A stretch of 64,000 nt of DNA from Fictibacillus nanhaiensis (GTDB lineage Bacteria > Bacillota > Bacilli > Bacillales > Fictibacillaceae): assembly GCF_019801215.1 (NCBI RefSeq), contig NZ_JAHVJO010000001.1, positions 310,001-374,000 on the forward strand, written 5' to 3'. Shown here piece by piece: positions 54,859-64,000 of this stretch (positions are counted from its first letter, which is position 1; each line of letters opens with the position of its first letter). The notes under the pieces were generated by a model that was not told the DNA's origin, did not search any database, and worked only from the letters and a program-made list of their open reading frames with translations. The translations under genes were made by a program, and so were the position numbers.

Positions 54859-57495
54859 ATGAAAACATTGACGTCAGCTGAAGTCAGACAATTGTTCCTC
54901 GATTTTTTCAAAGAAAAAGGACATCGAGTGGAACCTAGTGCGTCTCTTGTTCCACATGAAGATCCGACGCTGCTATGGATCAACAGTGGTGTTGCTACAC
55001 TGAAAAAGTACTTTGACGGTAGAGTGATTCCTGATAATCCGCGTATTACGAACGCACAAAAATCCATCCGTACAAATGACATTGAAAACGTCGGAATTAC
55101 AGCAAGACATCATACCTTCTTTGAAATGTTAGGGAATTTTTCAATTGGAGATTATTTCAAGGTGGAAGCCATTCTATGGGCATGGGAATTTCTTACGAGC
55201 GAGAAATGGATTGGATTTGATCCGGAGAAGCTGTCAGTAACCATTCACCCAGAAGATGAAGAAGCGTTTGATATCTGGACGAAACAAGTGGGATTGCCAG
55301 AAGAGCGCATCATTCGTTTAGAGGGGAACTTCTGGGATATTGGAGAAGGCCCTAGTGGACCAAACACCGAAATCTTTTATGATCGCGGTCAATCTTACGG
55401 TAACGATACATCTGATCCTGAACTATATCCTGGTGGTGAGAACGACAGATATCTGGAAGTATGGAATCTGGTGTTCTCACAGTTCAACCACAACCCAGAC
55501 GGCACGTATACGCCACTTCCTAAGAAAAACATTGATACAGGAATGGGTCTTGAAAGAATGGTGTCTGTTATTCAAGATACGAAGACGAACTTTGAGACAG
55601 ACCTTTTCATGCCGATCATTAAGGAAACGGAAAAGCTTTCTGATACGTCTTACGGTTTAAGCACAGAAACAGATACAGCGTTTAAAGTGATCGCTGACCA
55701 TGTGCGTACAGTTAGTTTTGCCATCGGTGACAGTGCTCTTCCATCAAATGAGGGAAGAGGCTATATCCTTCGACGCTTGATCAGACGAGCGATTCGTTTT
55801 GCAAAAAAGATCAATATCAACAAGCCTTTTATGTTTGAACTTGTTCCGACTGTTGCAGAGATCATGGTTGACTTTTACCCAGAAGTAAAAGAAAAAGTTC
55901 CTTTCATTCAAAGAGTCATTAAGACCGAAGAAGAGAGATTCCATGAAACGATCAACGAAGGTCTTGCAATCTTAGAAGACGTAATGGCGAAAGAAAAAGC
56001 TGCTGGAAAGACCGTTATTTCAGGTAAAGATGCTTTCAAGCTTTACGATACATTTGGTTTCCCATTCGAGCTTACGCAAGAGTATGCGGCTGAAAATGGA
56101 ATGGATGTCGATCTAGAGGGCTTTGAAAATGAGATGAAAGCGCAGCGTGAACGTGCTCGAGCTGCAAGACAAGAAGTGGACAGCATGCAAGTTCAAGGTG
56201 GAGTGCTTTCTGATATCACAGCAAAAAGCGAGTTCTCTGGTTATGATCACTTATCAGGGGAAGCGAAAATTCTTGAAGTTCTTCAATATGGTGAGCGAAT
56301 TGCAATGGTAGCTTCAGGAGAAGAAGCACAAGTCATCCTAGATGTGACACCTTTTTATGCAGAAAGCGGTGGCCAGATCGCTGACCAAGGAACGATAACG
56401 GGTAAAGAACTTACATTAATAGTGAAAGATGTCCAAAAAGCGCCAAACGGACAAAACCTGCACACCGTAATTGTTGAACAAGGTGTACTTGAAAATAATA
56501 TGGAAGTTTCCGTTCAGGTAGACCCTGAGATTCGCGCAAAAGTAGTGAAGAACCATACGGCTACCCATCTTCTTCACCAAGCATTAAAAGATGTGCTTGG
56601 ATCACATGTCAATCAGGCGGGTTCTTTAGTACAAGAAGGTCGTCTACGCTTTGACTTCACTCATTTCGGAAGCATCTCTTCAGAAGAGCTTGAAAAGATT
56701 GAGGAGATTGTGAACGAAAAAGTATGGAGTAACATCCCTGTAGAAAAGATGGTTAAAAACATCAACGAAGCAAAGGCTATGGGAGCAATGGCTTTATTCG
56801 GTGAAAAATATGGTGAGACGGTTCGTGTTGTAAAAGTGGGAGACTATAGCTTAGAACTTTGCGGTGGGTGCCACGTGAACAATACCGCTGAGATCGGATT
56901 GTTTAAGATCGTTTCAGAATCAGGAATTGGTGCTGGAACTCGCCGAATTGAAGCTGTAACAGGAGAAAATGCATATCGCCTGATGAACGGTCAAGTTCAA
57001 CTCTTGAAAGACACAGCATCAAAATTAAAAACGAACCTAAAAGATGTTCCTCAGCGTATTGATGTGCTTAACGAACAGATTCGTGAACTGCAAAAAGAAA
57101 AAGAATCCCTTGCTGCGAAAATTGGAAACATGGAAGCAGGAAGTTTGGTTGATGAAGTTCAGACGATTAATGGCGTTTCTGTTATCGCGAAGAAAGTAAG
57201 CGGAATGGATATGAACGGCCTTCGCACGATTGTTGATGACTTAAAGAACAAGCTTCATAGCGGAATTGTTATTTTAGGAGCAGAAAACGCAGGGAAAGTG
57301 AACATTGTAGCTGGAGTAACAAAAGATTTAGTATCAAAAGGGTATCATGCGGGTAATCTTGTTAAAGAAGTTGCAGTTCAATGCGGCGGAGGGGGCGGAG
57401 GCCGTCCTGATATGGCTCAAGCTGGTGGGAAAGATCCTGAAAAGCTGCAAGAAGGAATAGATTCTGCAGTTGAAATGATTAAAACGGTTTCCTAA
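54859..57495 (+). CDS. alaS: Alanyl-tRNA synthetase
   Basis: AlaRS charges tRNA-Ala. The 878-residue enzyme has the class II core ([17 protein letters not shown], motif 3 GMGLERM), the editing domain with [11 protein letters not shown] and CGGCHV zinc residues, and the C-terminal DHHA1/C-Ala region ending with a glycine-rich [13 protein letters not shown] segment. AAAGGAG precedes the ATG. Expression is set by the T-box upstream. Confidence 0.98.
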   Translation: MKTLTSAEVRQLFLDFFKEKGHRVEPSASLVPHEDPTLLWINSGVATLKKYFDGRVIPDNPRITNAQKSIRTNDIENVGITARHHTFFEMLGNFSIGDYFKVEAILWAWEFLTSEKWIGFDPEKLSVTIHPEDEEAFDIWTKQVGLPEERIIRLEGNFWDIGEGPSGPNTEIFYDRGQSYGNDTSDPELYPGGENDRYLEVWNLVFSQFNHNPDGTYTPLPKKNIDTGMGLERMVSVIQDTKTNFETDLFMPIIKETEKLSDTSYGLSTETDTAFKVIADHVRTVSFAIGDSALPSNEGRGYILRRLIRRAIRFAKKININKPFMFELVPTVAEIMVDFYPEVKEKVPFIQRVIKTEEERFHETINEGLAILEDVMAKEKAAGKTVISGKDAFKLYDTFGFPFELTQEYAAENGMDVDLEGFENEMKAQRERARAARQEVDSMQVQGGVLSDITAKSEFSGYDHLSGEAKILEVLQYGERIAMVASGEEAQVILDVTPFYAESGGQIADQGTITGKELTLIVKDVQKAPNGQNLHTVIVEQGVLENNMEVSVQVDPEIRAKVVKNHTATHLLHQALKDVLGSHVNQAGSLVQEGRLRFDFTHFGSISSEELEKIEEIVNEKVWSNIPVEKMVKNINEAKAMGAMALFGEKYGETVRVVKVGDYSLELCGGCHVNNTAEIGLFKIVSESGIGAGTRRIEAVTGENAYRLMNGQVQLLKDTASKLKTNLKDVPQRIDVLNEQIRELQKEKESLAAKIGNMEAGSLVDEVQTINGVSVIAKKVSGMDMNGLRTIVDDLKNKLHSGIVILGAENAGKVNIVAGVTKDLVSKGYHAGNLVKEVAVQCGGGGGGRPDMAQAGGKDPEKLQEGIDSAVEMIKTVS

Positions 57496-57573
57496 GCTTT
57501 CCTCTTTCATGTACAATAGAGATAGAAACTAATTTGTCCCATAAGGGAGATCTTCAGAAAGAGGTGTTCGCTA

Positions 57574-57849
57574 GTGAGTTCCATGGACAAAACGATGAAG
57601 TTTAACTTCAACGAAGATGATGCTTATAAAACGAATGTTGAAACTGTCCTGTTTTCTGTTTATGACGCCCTGCAGGATAAAGGATACAACCCGATTAATC
57701 AAATCGTAGGTTATTTGCTCTCAGGCGATCCGGCTTATATTCCTCGTCATAACGATGCGAGAAGTATGATCCGGAAGCTTGAGCGGGACGAGCTTATTGA
57801 AGAACTGGTGAAGTCTTACCTTTCTAATCAAAAAGAAGGCAGCCGTTAA
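57574..57849 (+). CDS. ireB: IreB-family (UPF0297/YrzL) regulatory phosphoprotein
   Basis: The 91-residue protein matches IreB/YrzL, with [12 protein letters not shown] at the start and the strongly conserved [20 protein letters not shown]. In Enterococcus IreB is phosphorylated by the Ser/Thr kinase IreK on N-terminal threonines; T7 here is a candidate. The GTG start has GAGGTG upstream. It overlaps ruvX by one base. Confidence 0.92.
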   Translation: MSSMDKTMKFNFNEDDAYKTNVETVLFSVYDALQDKGYNPINQIVGYLLSGDPAYIPRHNDARSMIRKLERDELIEELVKSYLSNQKEGSR

Positions 57850-58271
57850 TGACAAGAATGCTTGGATTGGACGTCGGAACGAAGACAATAGGTGTTGCCG
57901 TTTCTGATTTATTAGGATGGACAGCACAAGGGGTTGAGACAATTAGGCGGCGTCCCAATCGACCTGAAGAAGATCTAGAACGAATAAAAGAGCTTATAGC
58001 TCAATACGAAGTAAGCAAAATTGTCGTCGGCCTTCCTAAAAATATGAACGGATCGATTGGTCCAAGTGGAGAGGCATGTCAAAACTTTGCGAAAGAGCTT
58101 GAAAGTAAAACGGGTCTTTCGGTTATCCTATGGGATGAAAGGCTGACCACTATGGCAGCTGAACGCACTTTAATTTCAGCTGACGTAAGCAGAAAGAAAC
58201 GAAAACAAGTGATTGATAAACTAGCTGCATCAATCATATTGCAAGGGTACATGGACAGCCAACAAAAATGA
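57849..58271 (+). CDS. ruvX: YqgF/RuvX-family putative pre-16S rRNA nuclease
   Basis: The 140-residue RNase H-fold protein has the catalytic-type motifs [27 protein letters not shown] and DERLTT. Family members were first predicted as Holliday junction resolvases and in E. coli YqgF trims pre-16S rRNA. The start overlaps the ireB-like stop (TAATG) and the stop overlaps the start region of the next gene. Confidence 0.92.
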   Translation: MTRMLGLDVGTKTIGVAVSDLLGWTAQGVETIRRRPNRPEEDLERIKELIAQYEVSKIVVGLPKNMNGSIGPSGEACQNFAKELESKTGLSVILWDERLTTMAAERTLISADVSRKKRKQVIDKLAASIILQGYMDSQQK

Positions 58272-58288
58272 AAATGAGGTGGCCAATT

Positions 58289-58588
58289 ATGGCAAAAGAA
58301 GAACGCGAACGCATTATTATTCCTGATGAGAACGGTGACGAAAATTTATTCGAAGTACTATTCAAATTCGATGTAGACCAAACTGGAAAATCCTACATGG
58401 TGACGATTCCTGTAGCAGATTCAGAAGAAGACGATTCAGATGAAGTAGAAGTTTTCCCATTCCGTTATGAAGAAAAAGGCGAAGAAGAAGACGATCTAGC
58501 TCTTTTCCCTCTTGAAACTGATGAAGAGTGGGACATGATCGAAGAAATGTTAAATACATTCCAAGATGATGAGTTCGAAACGGAATAA
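58289..58588 (+). CDS. yrzB: DUF1292 protein YrzB
   Basis: The 99-residue, highly acidic protein belongs to DUF1292 (UPF0473). Conserved parts are IIIPDENGDENLFEVLFKF and the acidic middle; the C-terminus carries DEEWDMIEEMLNTF. ATG 58289 is 6 bases after GAGGTGG; a frame beginning at 58268 overlaps the ruvX stop without a ribosome site. The alaS-yrzL-yrrK-yrzB order is conserved in B. subtilis. Function is unknown. Confidence 0.9.
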   Translation: MAKEERERIIIPDENGDENLFEVLFKFDVDQTGKSYMVTIPVADSEEDDSDEVEVFPFRYEEKGEEEDDLALFPLETDEEWDMIEEMLNTFQDDEFETE

Positions 58589-58604
58589 GAATGGGTAGAA
58601 ATTA

Positions 58605-58636
58605 GGAAGGTGGAGATCTCCATCTTCTTTTTTTTG
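58605..58636 (+). terminator. Intrinsic terminator after yrzB
   Basis: GAAGGTGGAGA pairs with TCTCCATCTTC (58606-58627), followed by a T run. Confidence 0.9.
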
Positions 58637-58664
58637 TTTTTTTAATTCCATAATACTGCTAATC

Positions 58665-58693
58665 TCGACAATTTATGCTAGCAAACGTATAAT
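58665..58693 (+). promoter_or_regulatory. Sigma-A promoter for mltG
   Basis: TCGACA (58665-58670), 17-base spacer, perfect TATAAT (58688-58693), 25 bases before the mltG start. Confidence 0.72.
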
Positions 58694-58718
58694 ATAACAG
58701 GTGGAAGGGGGAAATAAA

Positions 58719-59846
58719 ATGCTTCAACTACAGTCATCAGGGAACTACATAAGTGACAGACGAAAGAGAAGAACAAGATTCATCATTCTAACGATATTTA
58801 TTTCATTTGTAGGAATAGGACTATTGATATTAGGTGGATCATATTTGTATTTCAACAAAAATACTGCGCCTCTAGATTCAGATAGTACCAAGAGTGTAAC
58901 TGTAGAGATACCAATCGGATCTTCCACAACTAAAATTGGTAATGAGCTAGAGGATAAAGGCATTATTAACAGCGGCCAGTTTTTTAAACTTTACACACGG
59001 ATTAAAGGAGAAAGTGACTTTCAGGCAGGAGTTTATGAGCTTTCGCCTTCTATGAGTCTTGTTGAAATTATTGGGGCCCTTAAGGAAGGTAAATTATTTA
59101 AGAAACCAGAGCTTATCTTAACGATTCCTGAAGGATTCAATGTTCCACAGATCGCTGAGTTAATCAGTAAAAACACAGATTATCCAAAAGAAGAAATCAT
59201 TAAAAAAATGGCTGATAAGGCGTTTTTGAAGGAACTTCAGAGCAAATATAAAGTTTTACCAGATGAAATCTATAAGGATGGCCTCTATTATCCTCTTGAA
59301 GGATTTCTTTTCCCAGCAACTTATGAATTTGAAGAGAAGAAGCCAGAACTAATGGAAATTATCGATAAGATGGTCAAACAATCATCTGCCATAATCGCCA
59401 AACATGAAAACGAAACTAAAAAAAGCGGCTTTACATTGTTCGAAATGATTACGTTAGCCTCTTTAATCGAAGAAGAGTCTCAAAGAGAACAAGACCGAAA
59501 GAAGATTGCAGGCGTGTTTTATAATCGATTAGAAAAAGGGATGAAATTGGACTCCGATCCTACCGTTAAATATGCTAGAAGAGATTTTAACGTACAAGTT
59601 TTATATGAACATTTGGAAGTTGACTCCCCTTATAACACGTATCGAAATAAAGGGATTCCTATAGGACCAATTGCTTCTCCTGGTGAGAAGTCGATTGAAG
59701 CTGCCTTAAAGCCTGTAAAAATGGAAGAGCTTTTTTTCTACGCGAGACCTAATGGAGAAGTTATTTATACAAAAACACTGCAAGAACACAATGCCATTTA
59801 TAAGAAGTACAGAGATGAATGGAAAGTTTGGCAAGAACAACAATAA
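58719..59846 (+). CDS. mltG: Endolytic murein transglycosylase MltG
   Basis: MltG cuts newly made glycan strands and sets their length at the membrane. The 375-residue protein has one membrane span at about 20-45, a LysM-like region, and the YceG catalytic domain with the catalytic glutamate in TLASLIEEESQ and the conserved SPYNTYRNKGIPIGPIASPG segment. AAGGGGG is 7 bases before ATG 58719. It corresponds to yrrL. Confidence 0.94.
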   Translation: MLQLQSSGNYISDRRKRRTRFIILTIFISFVGIGLLILGGSYLYFNKNTAPLDSDSTKSVTVEIPIGSSTTKIGNELEDKGIINSGQFFKLYTRIKGESDFQAGVYELSPSMSLVEIIGALKEGKLFKKPELILTIPEGFNVPQIAELISKNTDYPKEEIIKKMADKAFLKELQSKYKVLPDEIYKDGLYYPLEGFLFPATYEFEEKKPELMEIIDKMVKQSSAIIAKHENETKKSGFTLFEMITLASLIEEESQREQDRKKIAGVFYNRLEKGMKLDSDPTVKYARRDFNVQVLYEHLEVDSPYNTYRNKGIPIGPIASPGEKSIEAALKPVKMEELFFYARPNGEVIYTKTLQEHNAIYKKYRDEWKVWQEQQ

Positions 59847-59854
59847 CGCTTTTT

Positions 59855-59886
59855 AAGGATACTATTTAACAGTATCCTTTTTTTAT
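59855..59886 (+). terminator. Intrinsic terminator after mltG
   Basis: AAGGATACT (59855-59863) pairs with AGTATCCTT (59871-59879), followed by T residues. Confidence 0.92.
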
Positions 59887-59990
59887 ATTGAAGTTTAAGG
59901 AATCGAATTGTATGGAAAGCTATGATGCTCTCGCCTTCATAAAAAGATTATGTTACAATATACCGGTTAGTGTGAAGGAGGCGTGTGACT

Positions 59991-60635
59991 TTGGTCTCGA
60001 ATGAAGTAAACCAATACATCGAAAATTTAATTCCAGCGCGCTCTGAACATGTTGATAGAATGGAGCAATTTGCAAAACAGCATGATATTCCGATCATGGA
60101 ATTATCGGGAATTGAAACCCTACTGACTTATGTGAGGTTGAAAAAACCGAATACTATTTTAGAAGTGGGGACAGCAATCGGGTATTCTGCTACCCGAATG
60201 GCTCTTGCATGTGAGACAGCCAAGATCATAAGTATTGAAAAAGATGAAGAACGGTACAATATAGCAAAAGAAAATATTAAAGCTCTTCATCTTGACGATA
60301 GAATTACTTTATTGTTAGGTGATGCGAATGAATTGCAGAGCCAGGTAGCACACTATGCTCCATATGACTTTATTTTTATAGATGCGGCTAAAGGGCAATA
60401 TCAAAACTTTTTTGAACACTATTCCTCTATGCTGTCTCAAGAAGGCATGATTATTACAGATAATGTTCTTTTTAGAGGGTATGTCGTGGATGGAAGTGGA
60501 ATCGAGAGCAGAAGACGTCGTGCACTCGTAAGAAAAATTAATACCTTTAATCAATACATCATGCAGCATCCTGATTATCACTCTATAATCTTACCGGTAG
60601 GAGATGGTATGATGGTGAGCATTAGAAAAACATAG
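59991..60635 (+). CDS. trmR: TrmR-type tRNA 5-hydroxyuridine methyltransferase
   Basis: TrmR (YrrM) methylates 5-hydroxyuridine at tRNA position 34 to 5-methoxyuridine using S-adenosylmethionine. The roughly 214-residue class I O-methyltransferase has the SAM motif [12 protein letters not shown] (about 57-68), acidic IEKDEER, and [16 protein letters not shown] fits TTG 59991 best; GTG 59985 is only 3 bases from it. In B. subtilis yrrN and yrrO, whose products help make the hydroxyuridine, follow; here udk follows directly. Confidence 0.85.
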   Translation: MVSNEVNQYIENLIPARSEHVDRMEQFAKQHDIPIMELSGIETLLTYVRLKKPNTILEVGTAIGYSATRMALACETAKIISIEKDEERYNIAKENIKALHLDDRITLLLGDANELQSQVAHYAPYDFIFIDAAKGQYQNFFEHYSSMLSQEGMIITDNVLFRGYVVDGSGIESRRRRALVRKINTFNQYIMQHPDYHSIILPVGDGMMVSIRKT

Positions 60636-60669
60636 GGGTATTGCAGTTTATTTTAGAGGAGTAATGAAA

Positions 60670-61311
60670 ATGGGAAAAAAACCTATCGTAATTGGGGTTG
60701 CAGGTGGATCAGGATCAGGAAAAACCACGGTAGCTAAAGAAATTTATCGGCAGTTTGCAAATCAATCAATTCTGATTATAGAGCAAGATGCTTATTATAA
60801 AGATCAATCTGAAAAATCAATGGAAGAGCGCTTAAAGACAAATTATGATCACCCTCTTGCGTTCGATAATGATTTATTAATTCAGCATATCATGTCACTT
60901 CAATCCTATGAATCAGTTGAAAAACCAGTGTACGACTATACAGCACATACAAGAAGTGATAAAATTATCCCAGTTGATGCTAAAGATGTCATTATATTGG
61001 AAGGTATTCTGATTCTTGAAGATGAACGATTACGTAATTTGATGGATATAAAGTTGTTTGTCGATACAGATGCAGACGTAAGAATCATTAGAAGAATGGT
61101 TCGTGATATCCGAGACAGAGGAAGAACATTGGAGTCCGTAATCGATCAATATACTTCAGTCGTACGGCCGATGCATAATCAATTCATTGAGCCGACCAAA
61201 AGGTATGCAGATATCATCATTCCTGAAGGCGGTCAAAACCTTGTGGCCATTGATTTAATGGTTACGAAAATCAAGACGATATTAGAAGACAAAGCTTTGC
61301 TGAAAAAATGA
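60670..61311 (+). CDS. udk: Uridine kinase
   Basis: Udk phosphorylates uridine and cytidine in pyrimidine salvage. The 213-residue enzyme has the P-loop [12 protein letters not shown] (about 8-19), the YYKDQ substrate segment, YDYTAHTR and [15 protein letters not shown] 60670 lies 8 bases after AGAGGAG; ATG 60664 is too close. The last codons lie in the 5' arm of the terminator. Confidence 0.96.
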   Translation: MGKKPIVIGVAGGSGSGKTTVAKEIYRQFANQSILIIEQDAYYKDQSEKSMEERLKTNYDHPLAFDNDLLIQHIMSLQSYESVEKPVYDYTAHTRSDKIIPVDAKDVIILEGILILEDERLRNLMDIKLFVDTDADVRIIRRMVRDIRDRGRTLESVIDQYTSVVRPMHNQFIEPTKRYADIIIPEGGQNLVAIDLMVTKIKTILEDKALLKK

Positions 61312-61340
61312 GGAAACATCTCCTTATTTTTTCAGTTTTC
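61300..61340 (+). terminator. Terminator overlapping the udk stop codon
   Basis: Bases 61300-61314 pair with 61321-61335 over 15 positions with one wobble, around a 6-base loop. The TGA stop (61309-61311) is inside the 5' arm; a short T run follows. Confidence 0.75.
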
Positions 61341-61460
61341 ATGGACAACCTTTCCCGTTAAGCGGCTAGGCAATCAACTATTGTCCTATTTTTTATACAT
61401 ACCCTGCCCGAATTATCATATAACGTATCAAGGGTACTGATTATTGAAGGAGTGAAGAAC

Positions 61461-61937
61461 ATGGCAGACGAGAAAAAACACTATATGACCCTAGAGGGTA
61501 AGCAAAAGCTAGAAAGTGAATTAGAATTTCTAAAAACAGAACGAAGAAAAGAAGTTGTAGAACGTATTAAAGTAGCACGAAGCTTCGGTGATCTTTCTGA
61601 GAACTCCGAGTATGATGCCGCTAAGGACGAGCAGGCTTTCGTTGAAGCACGAATTGTTCAATTAGAAAAGATGGTTCGCGATTCGGTCATTATTGAAGAT
61701 AATAAGGACCAATCTGATAACGTTTCCATTGGGAAAACAGTGAAATTTAAAGAACTCCCTGATGGCGATGAAGAATCCTATGTCATTGTTGGAAGTGCAG
61801 AAGCCGATCCTTTTGAAGGAAAGATTTCTAACGATTCACCGATGGCAAAAAGTTTATTCGGAAAGAAGCCTGGAGATAAAGTTTCTGTACAAACGCCAGG
61901 TGGGGAGATAAAGGTAGTCATTTTAGAAGTGAAATAA
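61461..61937 (+). CDS. greA: Transcript cleavage factor GreA
   Basis: GreA rescues backtracked RNA polymerase by stimulating transcript cleavage. The 158-residue protein has the N-terminal coiled coil (about 10-75) with the tip residues D-x-S-E-N-S-E-Y-D-A preserved ([17 protein letters not shown]) and the C-terminal FKBP-like domain. GAAGGAG precedes ATG 61461; the upstream GTG 61452 overlaps that site. Confidence 0.97.
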   Translation: MADEKKHYMTLEGKQKLESELEFLKTERRKEVVERIKVARSFGDLSENSEYDAAKDEQAFVEARIVQLEKMVRDSVIIEDNKDQSDNVSIGKTVKFKELPDGDEESYVIVGSAEADPFEGKISNDSPMAKSLFGKKPGDKVSVQTPGGEIKVVILEVK

Positions 61938-61961
61938 GAGCTTTATAAATGAACCTGCAAA

Positions 61962-62001
61962 GAGAGATTTTGGCTTAAGAGGCCAAGGTCTCTTTTTTGT
62001 T
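61962..62001 (+). terminator. Intrinsic terminator after greA
   Basis: AGAGATTTTGGC pairs with GCCAAGGTCTCT (two wobbles) around a short loop, followed by six T residues. Confidence 0.85.
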
Positions 62002-62049
62002 TAAGAAAATGAAGATGAGGCGAAAATGGGGTTAAGGTGGTGATCACAC

Positions 62050-63804
62050 GTGTTATCAAGAAAAAGAGTAATGGGTACAGGAATTGGCATTTTATTATTT
62101 ATGACATTCTTAATATACCGATTAGCTGATATACAACTGATCTCCACGAAATCATTTTCAAAAAAACAGGTAAATCTTATCCAAGAAAGTGTGAATCAAC
62201 GAACACACCGTTTTACGATAAATGATGGGAGAGGCTTTTTTCTGGATCGGAACGGTGAGCTTCTATCAACAGATGTTAAGCCGCAAATTGTTGTTTTTCC
62301 TAACCTTTATACGAAAGATTGGCCTATCGTTGCTATTGCGAATATCCTGCAGCTGCCTCCTGACGATGTGCGGACTATGATTCAAGGTCTAAAAAAACCT
62401 TCATCCCTTCCAACCAACCATGAGATTTCAATACAACAGATGAATCAGATCAATGATATGGAGATACCTGGGTTGTATGCCCAGCTTGTGACGCGAAGAA
62501 AACCTCTGCCTTTTGCTAATCATGTCATCGGTGCTGTCGGTGAAGACCCCGACTTAATCACTCGAAGATATAAAGAAAAAATGGATAAAGGGACGATAAG
62601 TCTTGCAACGAAAACAGGTAAAAACGGGATGCAATATACGTTTGATCCCTTCTTGATATCAGAAGGAGAGACCCAGTTTATCTATCATGTGGACAGGCAA
62701 GGAAATCCTCTATTTGGACTGGATGTAAAATACCGCACTCAAACAAATCCATTATATCCTCTCCATGTTGTGACCACTATTGATAAAAGAATGCAGGAAA
62801 CAGTGGAAATGTATTTAGACCTTCATAAGCTTGAAGATGGTGGAGCCGTTCTGTTAGACATCGAATCGAATGAGCTTTTAGCTATGGCGAGTCGTCCTGT
62901 ATTCACGAGTGATGCCATCTACAAACATGAGAATAAGATGACCACTCAGCAAATTCCGGGTTCTATCTTTAAAATTGTAACCGCTGCAGCGGCTATTGAA
63001 GAAAATATCATTCAGAATGATTCACGCTATGATTGCAATACAAACATTTATGGAAAAGAAGATGAGAGACAACTAGGATTTTTAAACTTTGAGGAAAGTT
63101 TTGCCCAAAGCTGTAATAAGACCTTTGGAGAGCTTGCAAATGATTTGGTGACAGCACATCCGAACATTTTAGAAGATTATGCAACACGGTTAGGTCTACT
63201 TCAAATCAATGGCTGGAGTGGCCAAGTGTATCATCTTCCTCATTTTTCACATTTTTACAAAGAAGAACAAGGACAATTGCAAAGCGGTAAAAAAGAAAAG
63301 GACGACTATCGATCCCAGCTTGCCATATCACAGACGGCGATTGGACAGCTTGATGTTAAGGTTACACCTTTATCAGTCGCAAACATGATGGCAACAATCG
63401 CAAGGGGAGGAGAGTGGTCTGAAGTAAAAGCTGCTCAGTCTGTTAACTTTGCTAATGGTACACGACTAATAGATTTTCAAGATCATAAAGGAAAACAAGA
63501 CACCTTATCATCCTATACAATGATGAGGCTCCAATCTCTTCTTCTCCACGTAGTAAAAGATGAAAACGGAACTGGTCACAGCCTGCAATCATTGCCTTTT
63601 CAGGTGGCTGGAAAGTCTGGAACGGCTCAAAAAGGAGAAGGTCAGCATTTCAATAATAAATGGTTTGCGGGGTATTTTCCTGCAGACAAGCCTCGATTTG
63701 CGCTTGTAGTGGTCGACCTTAAACACGATACAGTCAATAGAACAACTCCTGTTTTTGCCGATATTGCAAAAAAGGTTATGGAAATGTCAAAAAAGGGAAG
63801 ATAG
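62050..63804 (+). CDS. pbpI: Class B penicillin-binding protein (PBP4b/PbpI-like)
   Basis: This transpeptidase cross-links peptidoglycan. The 584-residue protein has an N-terminal membrane anchor (about 9-27), a dimerisation/NTF2-like stalk and a transpeptidase domain with all catalytic motifs: S305-x-x-K308 (PGSIFK), S354-C-N356 and K522-S-G. The GTG start follows AAGGTGGTGA. Position after greA and before yrrS matches pbpI (yrrR), a sporulation-associated enzyme in B. subtilis. Confidence 0.93.
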   Translation: MLSRKRVMGTGIGILLFMTFLIYRLADIQLISTKSFSKKQVNLIQESVNQRTHRFTINDGRGFFLDRNGELLSTDVKPQIVVFPNLYTKDWPIVAIANILQLPPDDVRTMIQGLKKPSSLPTNHEISIQQMNQINDMEIPGLYAQLVTRRKPLPFANHVIGAVGEDPDLITRRYKEKMDKGTISLATKTGKNGMQYTFDPFLISEGETQFIYHVDRQGNPLFGLDVKYRTQTNPLYPLHVVTTIDKRMQETVEMYLDLHKLEDGGAVLLDIESNELLAMASRPVFTSDAIYKHENKMTTQQIPGSIFKIVTAAAAIEENIIQNDSRYDCNTNIYGKEDERQLGFLNFEESFAQSCNKTFGELANDLVTAHPNILEDYATRLGLLQINGWSGQVYHLPHFSHFYKEEQGQLQSGKKEKDDYRSQLAISQTAIGQLDVKVTPLSVANMMATIARGGEWSEVKAAQSVNFANGTRLIDFQDHKGKQDTLSSYTMMRLQSLLLHVVKDENGTGHSLQSLPFQVAGKSGTAQKGEGQHFNNKWFAGYFPADKPRFALVVVDLKHDTVNRTTPVFADIAKKVMEMSKKGR

Positions 63805-63896
63805 TTAATGGAATGGAATAAAATGAAAGTGATGTCGAAACACTGTGGTCGTGGTAAAATAGAGGAAGCTTATTTTACTTTTCTGGGGAGGAAAAC

Positions 63897-64000
63897 ATGA
63901 AACGTAATCAACGGTATGAATCAAGATTAGAAAAGCGAAAACAAAATCGTTTTTTAAACATAGCAATTGGATTAGTAGTATTATTAATTGTCGTTGTTGG
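63897..64000 (+). CDS. yrrS: YrrS-like protein, 3' end outside window
   Basis: ATG 63897 follows TGGGGAGG and opens a frame running off the window after 34 codons. The product begins with a basic stretch (MKRNQRYESRLEKRKQNR) and then a membrane span (about 19-34), the layout of YrrS (DUF1510), whose gene accompanies pbpI in B. subtilis. The C-terminal domain cannot be seen. Confidence 0.78.
   Translation, partial: MKRNQRYESRLEKRKQNRFLNIAIGLVVLLIVVV

Overview
The window is 64 kb of chromosomal core sequence from an endospore-forming Bacillota, almost certainly a member of Bacillaceae. Gene order follows the Bacillus subtilis maf-mre-min-spoIVF-rplU-spo0B-obg / nad-safA / ruv-queA-tgt-secDF-recJ-apt-relA / hisS-aspS / cymR-mnmA-recD2 / alaS-mltG-udk-greA-pbpI stretch. 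Sporulation genes (spoIIB, spoIVFA, spoIVFB, spo0B, safA, coxA, spoVB, an rsfA-like gene), T-box leaders, an L21 leader and a 6S RNA all fit. The composition looks moderately low in G+C. Departures from the B. subtilis order (an RNase E/G gene before rplU, separate secD and secF, a CotS-family kinase next to safA, no pheA, bofC or yrrN/yrrO) suggest another genus, perhaps Fictibacillus-like; the genus cannot be proved from this sequence alone.

Layout. 1-2 kb: end of a GGDEF protein, then spoIIB. 2-7.5 kb: maf, radC, the mreBCD elongation genes and minCD. 7.5-10.7 kb: spoIVFA/spoIVFB from a sigma-E-type promoter, then an RNase E/G homologue. 10.7-14.3 kb: L21 leader, rplU-prp-rpmA, spo0B-obg and pheB. 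14.3-19.6 kb: NAD synthesis, with niaR-nadS divergent from nadB-nadC-nadA around a NiaR-like operator. 19.7-23 kb: spore coat/cortex genes safA, a CotS-family kinase and coxA. 23-27.5 kb: ruvAB, a DUF2905 gene, queA, tgt, yajC. 27.5-30.7 kb: membrane genes, spoVB and comN. 30.8-38.9 kb: secD, secF, recJ, apt, relA, dtd. 39-43.7 kb: a 57-residue ORF, the hisS-aspS T-box operon, 6S RNA and tcdA. 43.8-49.6 kb: rsfA-like and rarA on the minus strand, then a YczE-like gene, cymR, a cysteine desulfurase and mnmA. 49.8-54.5 kb: a TPR gene, recD2, two small genes and an AI-2E family permease. 54.5-64 kb: T-box, alaS, ireB-like, ruvX, yrzB, mltG, trmR, udk, greA, pbpI and the start of yrrS.

How the parts fit. 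mreBCD and minCD set cell shape and septum position. Prp and its substrate L27 are adjacent and overlapping. nadS probably supplies sulfur for the NadA cluster while NiaR shuts the pathway down when niacin is plentiful. The yrvO-type desulfurase feeds MnmA for tRNA 2-thiouridine next to the cysteine regulator CymR. RuvAB, RecJ, RarA, RecD2 and RuvX supply recombination functions.

I see no prophage, insertion sequence, CRISPR array, tRNA gene or defence island. The least ordinary signals are small: three Shine-Dalgarno sequences built into hairpin 3' arms (coxA, recJ, yrzK), a T-box with overlapping Asp and His codons, an RNase E/G that lacks the zinc-link cysteines, and a recent-looking tandem repeat in safA.
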